This document shows positions 40,572 to 48,069 of a stretch of DNA of 64,000 nt, in pieces. Each line of letters opens with the position of its first letter. Position 1 is the first letter of the stretch. Below the pieces are notes generated by a model. It had not been told where the DNA came from, did not search any database, and saw only the letters and a program-made list of their open reading frames with translations. Origin of the DNA: Streptacidiphilus sp041262525 (lineage in GTDB: Bacteria > Actinomycetota > Actinomycetes > Streptomycetales > Streptomycetaceae); contig NZ_JBGCCK010000020.1 of assembly GCF_041262525.1 (NCBI RefSeq), positions 1-64,000 of the forward strand. The letters run 5' to 3'. The position numbers and the translations under genes are program-made.

Positions 40572-40970
40572 TCAGCCTGCGGTGACGGCCAGGGCGTCGA
40601 TCTCGACGAGCAGGCCGGCCGGCAGACCGACGTACACAGTGGTGCGGGCCGGGAAGCCGCCCTCCGGCAGCGCCTTCGCGAACCAGGCGTCGTAGGCCGC
40701 GTTCAGCTCGGGGAAGTGCGCGGTGTCGGTCAGGTAGACCCGCATCATCAGCACGTCCCCCCAGCCGGCGCCGCCCGCCGTCAGCACGGCCTCGACGTTG
40801 CGCAGCGTCTGCTCGATCTGCTCCGTGAGGCCGGGGCCGACAGGGGTTCCGGTGGCCGGGTCGAAGCCGACCTGCCCGGCGACCTGCAGCAGCCCGCCCT
40901 TGGCGACGCCCTGCGAGAAGCTGGCCACAGGAGTGGGTGCCTGATCGGTGCGGATCACGTTCTTGCTCAC
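40572..40970 (-). CDS. RidA-family enamine/imine deaminase
   Basis: 132-residue RidA (YjgF/YER057c/UK114) protein that hydrolyses reactive 2-aminoacrylate-type imines. The family signature is intact: PARTTVYVGLPAGLLVEI with Arg109 and Glu123. KGGLLQVAGQVGFDP and EQTLRNVEAVLTAGGAGWGD match the rest. GTG 40970 has AAGGAG about 9 bases upstream. It is divergent from a PLP deaminase-like gene whose product could release such imines, so a functional link is likely. Confidence 0.93.
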   Translation of the reverse strand: MSKNVIRTDQAPTPVASFSQGVAKGGLLQVAGQVGFDPATGTPVGPGLTEQIEQTLRNVEAVLTAGGAGWGDVLMMRVYLTDTAHFPELNAAYDAWFAKALPEGGFPARTTVYVGLPAGLLVEIDALAVTAG

Positions 40971-41019
40971 GGTTGCTCGCTCCTTGGGGTTCTCCGACGT
41001 GCTGCCGTCGGGCAGGATA

Positions 41020-41050
41020 TGCAATCAGCGTTGCAAGCCGTGCAATTGCA
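41020..41050. promoter_or_regulatory. Helically phased TGCAA motifs in the ridA/deaminase divergent promoter
   Basis: TGCAA at 41020, TTGCAA at 41031 and the 10-bp palindrome TGCAATTGCA at 41041, spaced 10-11 bases. Located between ridA (-) and the deaminase-like gene (+). Probable cooperative operator; the regulator is not encoded nearby. Confidence 0.55.
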
Positions 41051-41081
41051 GAAGAGCTCACGTGAGCAGAGGAGTCCGTCC

Positions 41082-42341
41082 ATGGACCGGGCCGCGCTCG
41101 ACGCGCTGGACAAGACCGCCGTCGACTGGCGTTTCAAGGGCATGCCGCCCGCGACCGACGCGACCGTCAGCGCGATGCGCGCCGCGAAGCTGAACCTCTT
41201 CGAGGACGGCTTCTCCACTCCCCTGCTCACCCTGGGCTCGCGGGCGCTCGCGCACAACCTCGAACTGATGGCTGCCTGGGCCCGACGCCACGGCCTCGCC
41301 CACGCCCCGCACGGCAAGACGCCGCTGGCGCCGCAGCTGTTCCAGCGCCAGCTGGAGCTGGGCGCCTGGGGTATTACCGCGGCCACGCCGAGCCATGTCC
41401 GGATGTACCGGCACTTCGGGGTCCAGCGGATCTTCCTCGCCAACGAGCTGGTCGACGCGCCCGCGCTGCGCTGGCTCGGCACCGAGCTGGCGGCGGACCC
41501 CGACTTCCGCTTCGTCTGCTACGTCGACTCGGTGCGCGGCGTCGAGCTGATGGACGCGGCGCTGACCCACCGGGTCGACGTCGTGGTGGAACTGGGCGCG
41601 GTCGGTTCCCGCACCGGCGTGCGTTCCTGGGCCGAGGCCGACGAGGTCGCCCAGGCCGTCCTGGCCTCGACCCAGCTGCGTCTGGTCGGCGTCGCCGGCT
41701 ACGAGGGCACACTGCCGGACGTCGACGCGGCGCGGACGGCCGTGAAGGGCTGGCTCTCCGAGCTGGTGAAAACCGCCCACCTCTTCGACACCCTGGGCTA
41801 CTTCGACCGTGCGGACGAGATCATCGTGAGCGCGGGCGGCAGCGAGCACTTCGACCTGGTGGCGGCCGCGCTGACCGAGGAGGCGCTGGAGCTCTCCCGC
41901 CCGGTCCTGCGGCAGCTCCGATCCGGCGCCTACGTCACCCACGACCACCTGCACTACGCCCGGATCACGCCGCTGACCGACGAGGCCGAACACTTCGTCC
42001 CCGCCCTGGAGCTGTGGACGCAGGTCGTCTCCCGCCCCGAGCCTGGCCTGGCCCTCGTGAACGCGGGCAAGCGGGACGTCCCCTACGACCTGGGCCTGCC
42101 GCTGCCGCTGCAGATCCGCGAGGCCAGGACCGGCGTCGTCCGCGACGCGGGGAACCTCAGCGTCAGCAAGCTGTCGGACCAGCACGCGTTCGTGACGGTC
42201 GGTCCCGACGCGCGGGTGGAGGTCGGCGACTGGGTCTGCCTCGGTCTTTCGCACCCGTGCACGGCCTTCGAGAAGTGGCAGTTGATCCCCGAGGTCAGCG
42301 ACGACGGCACGGTCGTCGACTACATCCGCACCTTCTTCTGA
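41082..42341 (+). CDS. Fold-type III PLP enzyme, amino acid deaminase / D-threonine aldolase-like
   Basis: 419 residues. Alanine-racemase-type barrel N-terminus with the PLP-lysine region LAHAPHGKTPLAPQLFQRQL and GAWGITAATPSHVRMYRHFG; DVVVELGAVGSRTGVRS and LVGVAGYEGTLPD complete the barrel. The C-terminal metal/substrate domain has LRSGAYVTHDHLHY and WVCLGLSHPCTAFEKWQ, as in D-serine dehydratase/D-threonine aldolase-like enzymes. Such streptomycete genes are usually annotated amino acid deaminase. GGAGT lies before ATG 41082. The D-aminoacylase gene overlaps its stop (TGATG), and ridA is divergent. Together they suggest D-amino-acid catabolism. Confidence 0.88.
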   Translation: MDRAALDALDKTAVDWRFKGMPPATDATVSAMRAAKLNLFEDGFSTPLLTLGSRALAHNLELMAAWARRHGLAHAPHGKTPLAPQLFQRQLELGAWGITAATPSHVRMYRHFGVQRIFLANELVDAPALRWLGTELAADPDFRFVCYVDSVRGVELMDAALTHRVDVVVELGAVGSRTGVRSWAEADEVAQAVLASTQLRLVGVAGYEGTLPDVDAARTAVKGWLSELVKTAHLFDTLGYFDRADEIIVSAGGSEHFDLVAAALTEEALELSRPVLRQLRSGAYVTHDHLHYARITPLTDEAEHFVPALELWTQVVSRPEPGLALVNAGKRDVPYDLGLPLPLQIREARTGVVRDAGNLSVSKLSDQHAFVTVGPDARVEVGDWVCLGLSHPCTAFEKWQLIPEVSDDGTVVDYIRTFF

Positions 42342-43954
42342 TGCGCACGGTCCTGCGCGGCGCGCTCGTCGTCGACGGCAGCGGTGGCGAACCGTACCGC
42401 GCGGACGTGGTCCTCGACGGCGGGAGGGTCACGGCACTGCACGAGGAGACGTCCGGCGGGCCGCGGCCCGGCGGCGGACGCGTCGTCGACGCCGACGGGC
42501 TGGCGCTCGCGCCGGGCTTCATCGACATGCACGCGCACTCCGACCTGGCCCTGTTGACCGACCCGTCACACGAAGCCAAGGTCGCGCAGGGTGTCACGCT
42601 GGAGGTGCTCGGCCAGGACGGTCTCTCCTACGCGCCGGTCGACGACGCGACGCTCGCCGGTCTGCGCCGCCAGATCGCCGGCTGGAACGGCGACCCGGGT
42701 GGACCTGGCGGCGGGGACTTCGACTGGAACTGGCGCAGCGTCGGCGAGTACCTCGACCGGCTGGACCAGGGCATCGCCGTGAACGCCGCCTACCTGGTCC
42801 CGCAGGGCACGCTGCGCGCCCTCGTCCTGGGCTGGGAGGACCGCGCCGCGACACCGGACGAGCTGGAGCGGATGCGGCGGCTGCTCGCGCAGGGCCTGGC
42901 CGAGGGCGCGGTCGGCATGTCCTCCGGGCTGACGTACACACCGGGGATGTACGCCGACACCGCCGAACTCATCGCGCTCTGCGAGGTACTGGCCGCACAC
43001 GACGCCTACTACTGCCCGCACCACCGCTCCTACGGCGCGGGTGCGCTGGAGGCCTACGCGGAGATGATCGCGGTGGCTCGGGCCTCGGGCTGCGCGCTGC
43101 ACCTGGCGCACGCGACGATGAACTTCGAGGTCAACCGGGGCCGTGCAGGCGAGTTGCTGGCACTGCTGGACGCGGCGGCAGCCGCCGGCGTCGACCTCAC
43201 CCTGGACAGCTACCCCTACCTCCCCGGCTCCACGACGCTCGCCGCGCTGCTGCCCGGCTGGGCGGCGGCCGGCGGCCCGGAGGAGACGCTGCGCCGGCTG
43301 TCCGACCCGGCCGCGCTGGCTCGCATCCGCGAGGACTTGGAGGTGCACGGCTCCGACGGCTGCCACGGCGTGGTCGCCGACTGGGACACCGTGCAGATCA
43401 GCGGCGTACGCGAGCCGACCCTACGGTGGACCGTGGGGCTGACGGTCCGCCAGGTCGCGGCAGGGGACGGCGTCGATCCCTTCGCCGCGTTCACGGGGCT
43501 GCTGACGCGGGACGGGCTCGGCACGACGATCCTGCAGCACGTCGGCCACGAGGAGAACGTCCGCGCGATCATGCGCCACGACGCGCACTGCGGCGGCAGC
43601 GACGGCCTGCTGACGGGCGACCGCCCGCACCCACGCGCGTACGGCACGTTCCCGCGCTACCTCGGCAGGTACCTACGCGAGCAGGGCGTCCTCGGCCTGG
43701 CGGAGTGCGTCCGGCACCTCTCCGCGACGCCGGCCCGCCGCCTGCGTCTGCGCGACCGCGGTCAGATCCGTGTCGGCTGGCACGCGGACGTGGTCCTCTT
43801 CGACCCCGCGTCCGTGACGGACGAGGCGACGTTCACCGAGCCGAGACGCTTGCCGCGCGGGATTCCGTACGTCTTCGTGAACGGTGTGCCGGTGATCGAC
43901 GACGGCAAGCGCACCGACGCCGTCCCTGGCCACTCGATCCGACGGGAACCATAG
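42341..43954 (+). CDS. D-aminoacylase (N-acyl-D-amino-acid deacylase family)
   Basis: 537-residue amidohydrolase-superfamily protein. MRTVLRGALVVDGSGGEPYR, then LAPGFIDMHAHSDLALLTD (metal HxH) and VTLEVLGQDGLSYAPVDD. Also GMSSGLTYTPGMYADTAELI, YYCPHHRSYGAGALEAYAEM, LHLAHATMNFEVNRGRAGEL, GGSDGLLTGDRPHPRAYGTF and GWHADVVLFDPASVTDEATF. It hydrolyses N-acyl-D-amino acids to free D-amino acids by family. The start codon shares one base with the deaminase stop, a one-base translational overlap. It ends at a repeat-family hairpin. Supplies substrate for the upstream deaminase, by inference. Confidence 0.93.
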   Translation: MRTVLRGALVVDGSGGEPYRADVVLDGGRVTALHEETSGGPRPGGGRVVDADGLALAPGFIDMHAHSDLALLTDPSHEAKVAQGVTLEVLGQDGLSYAPVDDATLAGLRRQIAGWNGDPGGPGGGDFDWNWRSVGEYLDRLDQGIAVNAAYLVPQGTLRALVLGWEDRAATPDELERMRRLLAQGLAEGAVGMSSGLTYTPGMYADTAELIALCEVLAAHDAYYCPHHRSYGAGALEAYAEMIAVARASGCALHLAHATMNFEVNRGRAGELLALLDAAAAAGVDLTLDSYPYLPGSTTLAALLPGWAAAGGPEETLRRLSDPAALARIREDLEVHGSDGCHGVVADWDTVQISGVREPTLRWTVGLTVRQVAAGDGVDPFAAFTGLLTRDGLGTTILQHVGHEENVRAIMRHDAHCGGSDGLLTGDRPHPRAYGTFPRYLGRYLREQGVLGLAECVRHLSATPARRLRLRDRGQIRVGWHADVVLFDPASVTDEATFTEPRRLPRGIPYVFVNGVPVIDDGKRTDAVPGHSIRREP

Positions 43955-44066
43955 GGGCGCGAGGAACTGCGCGACAAGCCACCCTGCGAGGTAGAGCCCC
44001 GAACGCGCAGGGCCATCCGCACAGGGTGGCTTGTCGCGCAGTTCCCCGCGCCCCTGGTGGTGCAAC
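43953..44066. repeat. GC-rich inverted repeat (copy D), likely bidirectional terminator
   Basis: Left arm AGGGGCGCGAGGAACTGCGC then GACAAGCCACCCTG; right arm CAGGGTGGCTTGTCGCGCAG then TTCCCCGCGCCCCT; ends with GGTGGTGCAAC. It is the cleanest copy, overlapping the D-aminoacylase stop and lying between convergent genes. Confidence 0.88.
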
Positions 44067-44083
44067 TACCTGCGGCAGCTGTC

Positions 44084-45475
44084 TCAAGCGAACGTTCGGG
44101 CCGGCACCGCTGGTGTCAGGTGGAGCGTGTGGACCGTGCCTGGCTGGGGGTGGTTCACCGTCAGGGAGAGCACGTGGCGGACAGGGTCCCAGGAGCTGGT
44201 GATCTCCGCGTCGAAGTCGACCTGTGGGCCGCGCGGGAAGTCCGACGGAGGGAGGTAGATCTCGGTCGGGCCGCTCACGCCCGCCGCGTCGCGGAACTGC
44301 AGGGTGAAGACCAGCGTGCCCTTGTCGTAGTCGAACTCCACCGGGACTCCCGCCACCGCCCGCGGGTACGCGGTCTCCAGGACTCCGGCGATCTCCGCCG
44401 GCTTTCCGGCGTGCTCCCAGGGCGACCACGCGCCCGGCGCCGCGCTGTAGAACGCCGCGCCGATCATCAGCTGGTCGATCAACTGCTGGACGTGGTCCAC
44501 GTACAGGTGCGCGCCGGGGGCGGTGGTGTCCAGGCCCCAGCCACCCAGCAGGACCGGCGCGTCCAGCCGCTTCGCCGTGCGCCTGACCTGGATCGCCCAG
44601 GAGGCGAGCGCGCGGTCCGTCGGGAAGACGCTCCCGCCTGTGTACCGGCCGCCGGGATCCAGCGGCGCCGGGTAGAGCTGCGGCGCGTAGCCGATCCTCG
44701 CCTCGCCGCGCCGCGGATCGACCAAGTACGGGAGTGAACTCGGCAGGCCCCATTCCGCTGTGACAGCCTCCGGCTCCACAAAGAGCCAGTGAACCGAGTC
44801 AACAGTCCGCAGTCCGTTGATCAGCCGCTCGTAGAGCCGCGCCAGCGGGCCCGTTTCGAAGGCCGCGCCCTCGACCGAGCCGCCCCACGGGCGGTCCAGC
44901 AGGTCGAAGCCGAGGATCGGGTCCGGCTTCAGCCCGTGCCGCGAGACGTAGGTCCCGAAGTAGCGTGCGACATGCGCCCACGCCGCCGTGAAGCGGTCCT
45001 GCAGGCCGGGGTCGTCGCCTCGGGTGCGCCAGAACTCGTCCGTCGCGCGGGTGCGCGCCTCGTTCGTCGGTGCTGCCGCGATCGGGGTGCCCGGCGGACC
45101 GACGGCGTCCTGCTGCATCGCGAGCACGACGTGGAAGCCCTGCCCGGCGTACCAGGCGATCCGCTGCGCGACGCCGGCCAGATACGCGTCGTCGTACCGT
45201 CCCGGCTTCGGCTCGACCCGGCTCCAGCTCAGCGTGATGCGAGTGAGGTTGTCGCCCAGTAGCCCGTACTCCGCCGACGCGGCGCGTGGGGAGGAGACCG
45301 CGCTGGTGCCGTCCGCGTCCAGGCCGTAGAGCATCAGCGCCCGGCCCTGCGCGTCCGTCAGGAAGCGCTGCCCGGTCACCCCGTGCGCCGCCGGAGTGCC
45401 GACCTTCACCAGCAGTCCCGCCGCACACGCGAGCACCACCAGACCCACCAGCCACCGACGTAGACGACGCCGCAC
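44084..45475 (-). CDS. GH5-like (endoglycosylceramidase-related) secreted/anchored protein lacking both catalytic Glu
   Basis: 463 residues. N-terminal basic stretch and membrane/signal segment (LVGLVVLACAAGLLVKVG), then a TIM barrel like cellulase-family GH5/endoglycoceramidases: LTDAQGRALMLYGLDADGTS, NLTRITLSWSRVEPKPGRYD, GFHVVLAMQQDAVG and ARYFGTYVSRH. The acid/base motif, normally NEP (DLLNEPW), reads DLLDRPWGGS, placing Arg195 at the Glu. The nucleophile motif, normally GEWG/GEFG, reads GGWG with Gly312 at the Glu. A C-terminal beta-sandwich follows. Probably non-hydrolytic, perhaps glycan binding. GTG 45475 has GGGAGGG upstream. Confidence 0.85.
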   Translation of the reverse strand: MRRRLRRWLVGLVVLACAAGLLVKVGTPAAHGVTGQRFLTDAQGRALMLYGLDADGTSAVSSPRAASAEYGLLGDNLTRITLSWSRVEPKPGRYDDAYLAGVAQRIAWYAGQGFHVVLAMQQDAVGPPGTPIAAAPTNEARTRATDEFWRTRGDDPGLQDRFTAAWAHVARYFGTYVSRHGLKPDPILGFDLLDRPWGGSVEGAAFETGPLARLYERLINGLRTVDSVHWLFVEPEAVTAEWGLPSSLPYLVDPRRGEARIGYAPQLYPAPLDPGGRYTGGSVFPTDRALASWAIQVRRTAKRLDAPVLLGGWGLDTTAPGAHLYVDHVQQLIDQLMIGAAFYSAAPGAWSPWEHAGKPAEIAGVLETAYPRAVAGVPVEFDYDKGTLVFTLQFRDAAGVSGPTEIYLPPSDFPRGPQVDFDAEITSSWDPVRHVLSLTVNHPQPGTVHTLHLTPAVPARTFA

Positions 45476-45594
45476 TAGGCCCTCCCCCTGAGACCCTGCC
45501 GATCGTAGATCGTCGACGCGGGCGTACACAGAGGGGTGATGTCCTGATTCTGTATCAACATCACCGAGCTGGAACGCCCGTTCAGCAGCGCGAC

Positions 45595-45600
45595 TACAGT
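45595..45600 (+). promoter_or_regulatory. -10-like TACAGT ahead of the repeat-bearing membrane protein
   Basis: Six bases before ATG 45607; consistent with a leaderless mRNA. Confidence 0.45.
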
Positions 45601-45606
45601 CCGCCC

Positions 45607-46317
45607 ATGGCCGCTCCCGATGCCTCCCGTCCGCGACTCGACAGCCTCCGCCTCGACCGCCTCCCGCGCCCCCGGCTCGACGCCCTCCGGCCAGACGCCC
45701 TCCGTCTCGATCGCCTCACCCTCGATCGCTTCAACCTCACTCGCCTCAGCCTTGTCCGCTCCAGCCTCGGCCGGCTCGGCCTCGGCCGTCTCCGCGCCGT
45801 CCTGCCGGCCGGCGTCACCGCGGCCTCGCTGCTGGTGCTGGCACTCGGCACGGACAGCGTGTGGCTCCGACTGACGGCCGCGTTCGGCGGGACGCTGCGG
45901 CCCGCCGCGTTGGGCGCACCACTCTTCCTGCCGGGGCTGCGGCCGAACCCGCGTGGGGAGACGACCTGGGCCTACACCTGGTGCGAGGACTTCGCCGCGC
46001 TGCTGCTACTGGCCACCGTCGCCCTCGTCCTGCGCAAGCACGTGCTGTATCACCCCTCCTCCTCCCGGGCCCACCGCCTCTTCACCGGCTGGCGGGCCGT
46101 GGTGCTCGGCGGGGCGGTCGCCGGGGTGTTCCGTGGGCTGACGGAGGCGCGCATGGTGGCGGCCGGGCCGCTGGGCTGGACCGGCTATCCGGTGACCGGG
46201 GCGCTCGCCGGGGCGGGCTGGGGCCTGGTGCTGGGCTGGACGGTCGGCCTCACGCTGGCCCTCGTCAATGTCCGGCATGGCGAAAATCACCGGGCGGGCT
46301 GGATGGCAAGGCGTTAG
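45607..46317 (+). CDS. Membrane protein with five-residue-period Leu/Arg/Asp N-terminus
   Basis: 236 residues. Residues about 8-62 repeat every five residues with Leu at the fixed position (LDSLRLDRLPRPRLDAL, LTLDRFNLTRLSLVRSSLG), resembling a pentapeptide-repeat stack of about ten units. The corresponding DNA has a 15-base period. It is followed by three or four membrane segments: LPAGVTAASLLVLALGTDSV, FAALLLLATVALVLRKHV, WRAVVLGGAVAGVFRG and ALAGAGWGLVLGWTVGLTLA. I do not recognise the membrane family. The aminotransferase gene starts 11 bases later on the same strand, so they are probably an operon. Confidence 0.75.
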   Translation: MAAPDASRPRLDSLRLDRLPRPRLDALRPDALRLDRLTLDRFNLTRLSLVRSSLGRLGLGRLRAVLPAGVTAASLLVLALGTDSVWLRLTAAFGGTLRPAALGAPLFLPGLRPNPRGETTWAYTWCEDFAALLLLATVALVLRKHVLYHPSSSRAHRLFTGWRAVVLGGAVAGVFRGLTEARMVAAGPLGWTGYPVTGALAGAGWGLVLGWTVGLTLALVNVRHGENHRAGWMARR

Positions 46318-46328
46318 GGTGCATCGGT

Positions 46329-47543
46329 ATGCAGGTGATCCAGTCTTCCAAGCTCGCCAATGTCTGTTATGACATCCGCGGCCCGATCCTCGACGAGGCC
46401 ATGCGCCTGGAGGACGAGGGGCATCGCATCCTCAAGCTGAACACCGGCAACCCGGCGCCCTTCGGCTTCGAGGCACCCCCGGAGATCCTCCAGGACATCC
46501 TGCGCAACCTCGCCGGCGCTCACGGCTACGGCGACTCCAAGGGCCTGCTCTCCGCCCGCCGCGCCGTGGTGATGCACTACGAGGAGCGCGGCCTGCCCGG
46601 TCTGTCCGTCGAGGACGTCTACATCGGCAACGGCGTCTCCGAGCTGATCCAGATGGCCATGCAGGCCCTGCTGGACGACGGGGACGAGATCCTGGTCCCC
46701 TCCCCGGACTACCCGCTCTGGACGGCGTCGATCAGCCTCTCCGGCGGGACGGCCGTGCACTACCGCTGCGACGAGCAGTCCGACTGGTATCCGGATCTCG
46801 CCGACATCGAGGCGAAGATCACCGACCGGACCCGCGGCATCGTGATCATCAACCCGAACAACCCGACCGGTGCCGTCTACCCGGTCGAGCTGCTCGAAGG
46901 CCTGGTCGAGATCGCCCGCCGGCACGATCTGATCGTCTACTCCGACGAGATCTACGACAAGATCCTCTACGACGAGGCCGAGCACACCTCCACGGCCACG
47001 CTCGCGCCGGACCTGCTCTGCCTGACCTTCAACGGCCTGTCCAAGGCCTACCGCGTCGCGGGCTTCCGCTCCGGCTGGATGACGATCTCCGGCCCGCGCG
47101 AGGACGCCCGCAGCTACATCGAGGGCCTGACCACGCTGGCCACCATGCGGCTGTGCGCCAACATGCCCTCGCAGCACGCGATCGCCGCGGCGCTCGGCGG
47201 GCGGCAGAGCATCAAGGACCTGATCCTCCCCGGCGGCCGGCTGCGCGAGCAGCGCGACATCGCCTGGAAGCTGCTGAACGAGATTCCCGGCGTCTCCTGC
47301 GTCAAGCCGAAGGGCGCGCTCTACGCCTTCCCGCGGCTCGATCCGAAGGTCTACAAGATCAAGGACGACGCCCAGATGGTGCTGGACCTGCTCAAGCAGC
47401 AGCACATCTACGTGGTCCAGGGCACCGGCTTCAACTGGCCCGACCCTGACCACTTCCGCCTGGTCACCCTCCCGCACGCAGAGGACCTGACCGAGGCGAT
47501 CCACAAGATCGGCGTCTTCCTGGACGGCTACTCACAGCCGTGA
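46329..47543 (+). CDS. Class I/II PLP aminotransferase, AlaA-like
   Basis: 404 residues, fold-type I aminotransferase of the alanine/valine-pyruvate type: ILKLNTGNPAPFGFEAPPEI, GYGDSKGLLSARRAVVMHYE, IIINPNNPTGAVYP, VYSDEIYDKILYDEAEHTST and PLP Lys239 in FNGLSKAYRVAGFRSGW. The pattern is close to the glutamate-pyruvate transaminase AlaA of enterobacteria. It starts 11 bases after the repeat-bearing membrane protein. No clear Shine-Dalgarno, which suggests coupling. Cytosolic. Confidence 0.93.
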   Translation: MQVIQSSKLANVCYDIRGPILDEAMRLEDEGHRILKLNTGNPAPFGFEAPPEILQDILRNLAGAHGYGDSKGLLSARRAVVMHYEERGLPGLSVEDVYIGNGVSELIQMAMQALLDDGDEILVPSPDYPLWTASISLSGGTAVHYRCDEQSDWYPDLADIEAKITDRTRGIVIINPNNPTGAVYPVELLEGLVEIARRHDLIVYSDEIYDKILYDEAEHTSTATLAPDLLCLTFNGLSKAYRVAGFRSGWMTISGPREDARSYIEGLTTLATMRLCANMPSQHAIAAALGGRQSIKDLILPGGRLREQRDIAWKLLNEIPGVSCVKPKGALYAFPRLDPKVYKIKDDAQMVLDLLKQQHIYVVQGTGFNWPDPDHFRLVTLPHAEDLTEAIHKIGVFLDGYSQP

Positions 47544-47596
47544 CCGGCCGGCCGTAACCGATCCGGAACGCTCGCAGTGCGAGACGGAAACGTGTT

Positions 47597-47611
47597 TTAG
47601 ACAAAGTCCAA
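47597..47611. promoter_or_regulatory. Near-palindrome TTAGACAAAGTCCAA in the 47626 gene promoter
   Basis: Arms TTAGAC/GTCCAA around AAA, one mismatch, directly upstream of the -10 box. A Fur/MarR-sized operator; regulator unknown. Confidence 0.4.
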
Positions 47612-47613
47612 GC

Positions 47614-47619
47614 TAGGCT
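47614..47619 (+). promoter_or_regulatory. -10-like TAGGCT ahead of the 47626 gene
   Basis: Six bases before ATG 47626; predicts a leaderless mRNA. Confidence 0.5.
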
Positions 47620-47625
47620 GTTCCC

Positions 47626-48036
47626 ATGTACGAGCAGCCGAAGACCCGACCCGTGCCGCGGCGCGCCTACGCCGCACGTCCGCGCACCGACGCCGCCCTG
47701 CCCCCGCGTGCCCGCAGCGGCCAACTCGGCCAGCTGGCCGGTCACCTCACCGCGCTGCTCGATGTCACCCGCGAGCTGCAGGCGCGCACCGGCGACCCCG
47801 CTCTGCAGGACGCCGCCGCCGCGCTCACAGCGCGGATAGCCGAGCTCGGCGCGGGCCTGCCGCCGCGCGCCGCCATCCCCTACACGAACGACCTCGCCGC
47901 GCTCCACTCGCTCGCCTTCGACCTGGCGGGGCGCGTGCTCGTGGTCGCCGCCGCGCAGCAGGACACCCGGACGGCGATGCTCGCGTGCCGCCGTATGGAC
48001 TTCCACACGGCGGCACGCGAGGCGATCCAGGCCTGA
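47626..48036 (+). CDS. Conserved-looking hypothetical helical protein
   Basis: 136 residues. A basic, Pro/Arg-rich N-terminus (YEQPKTRPVPRRAYAARPRT) is followed by an all-helical region (GQLAGHLTALLDVTRELQAR, LQDAAAALTARIAELGAGLP, LHSLAFDLAGRVLVVAAAQQ). No family recognised, no signal peptide or membrane helix. It has its own leaderless promoter with an operator-like palindrome, which suggests specific regulation. It is convergent with pckG. Confidence 0.75.
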   Translation: MYEQPKTRPVPRRAYAARPRTDAALPPRARSGQLGQLAGHLTALLDVTRELQARTGDPALQDAAAALTARIAELGAGLPPRAAIPYTNDLAALHSLAFDLAGRVLVVAAAQQDTRTAMLACRRMDFHTAAREAIQA

Positions 48037-48069
48037 GGCCTGATCAGCTGTTCGTCAGCGAGGAGCAGC

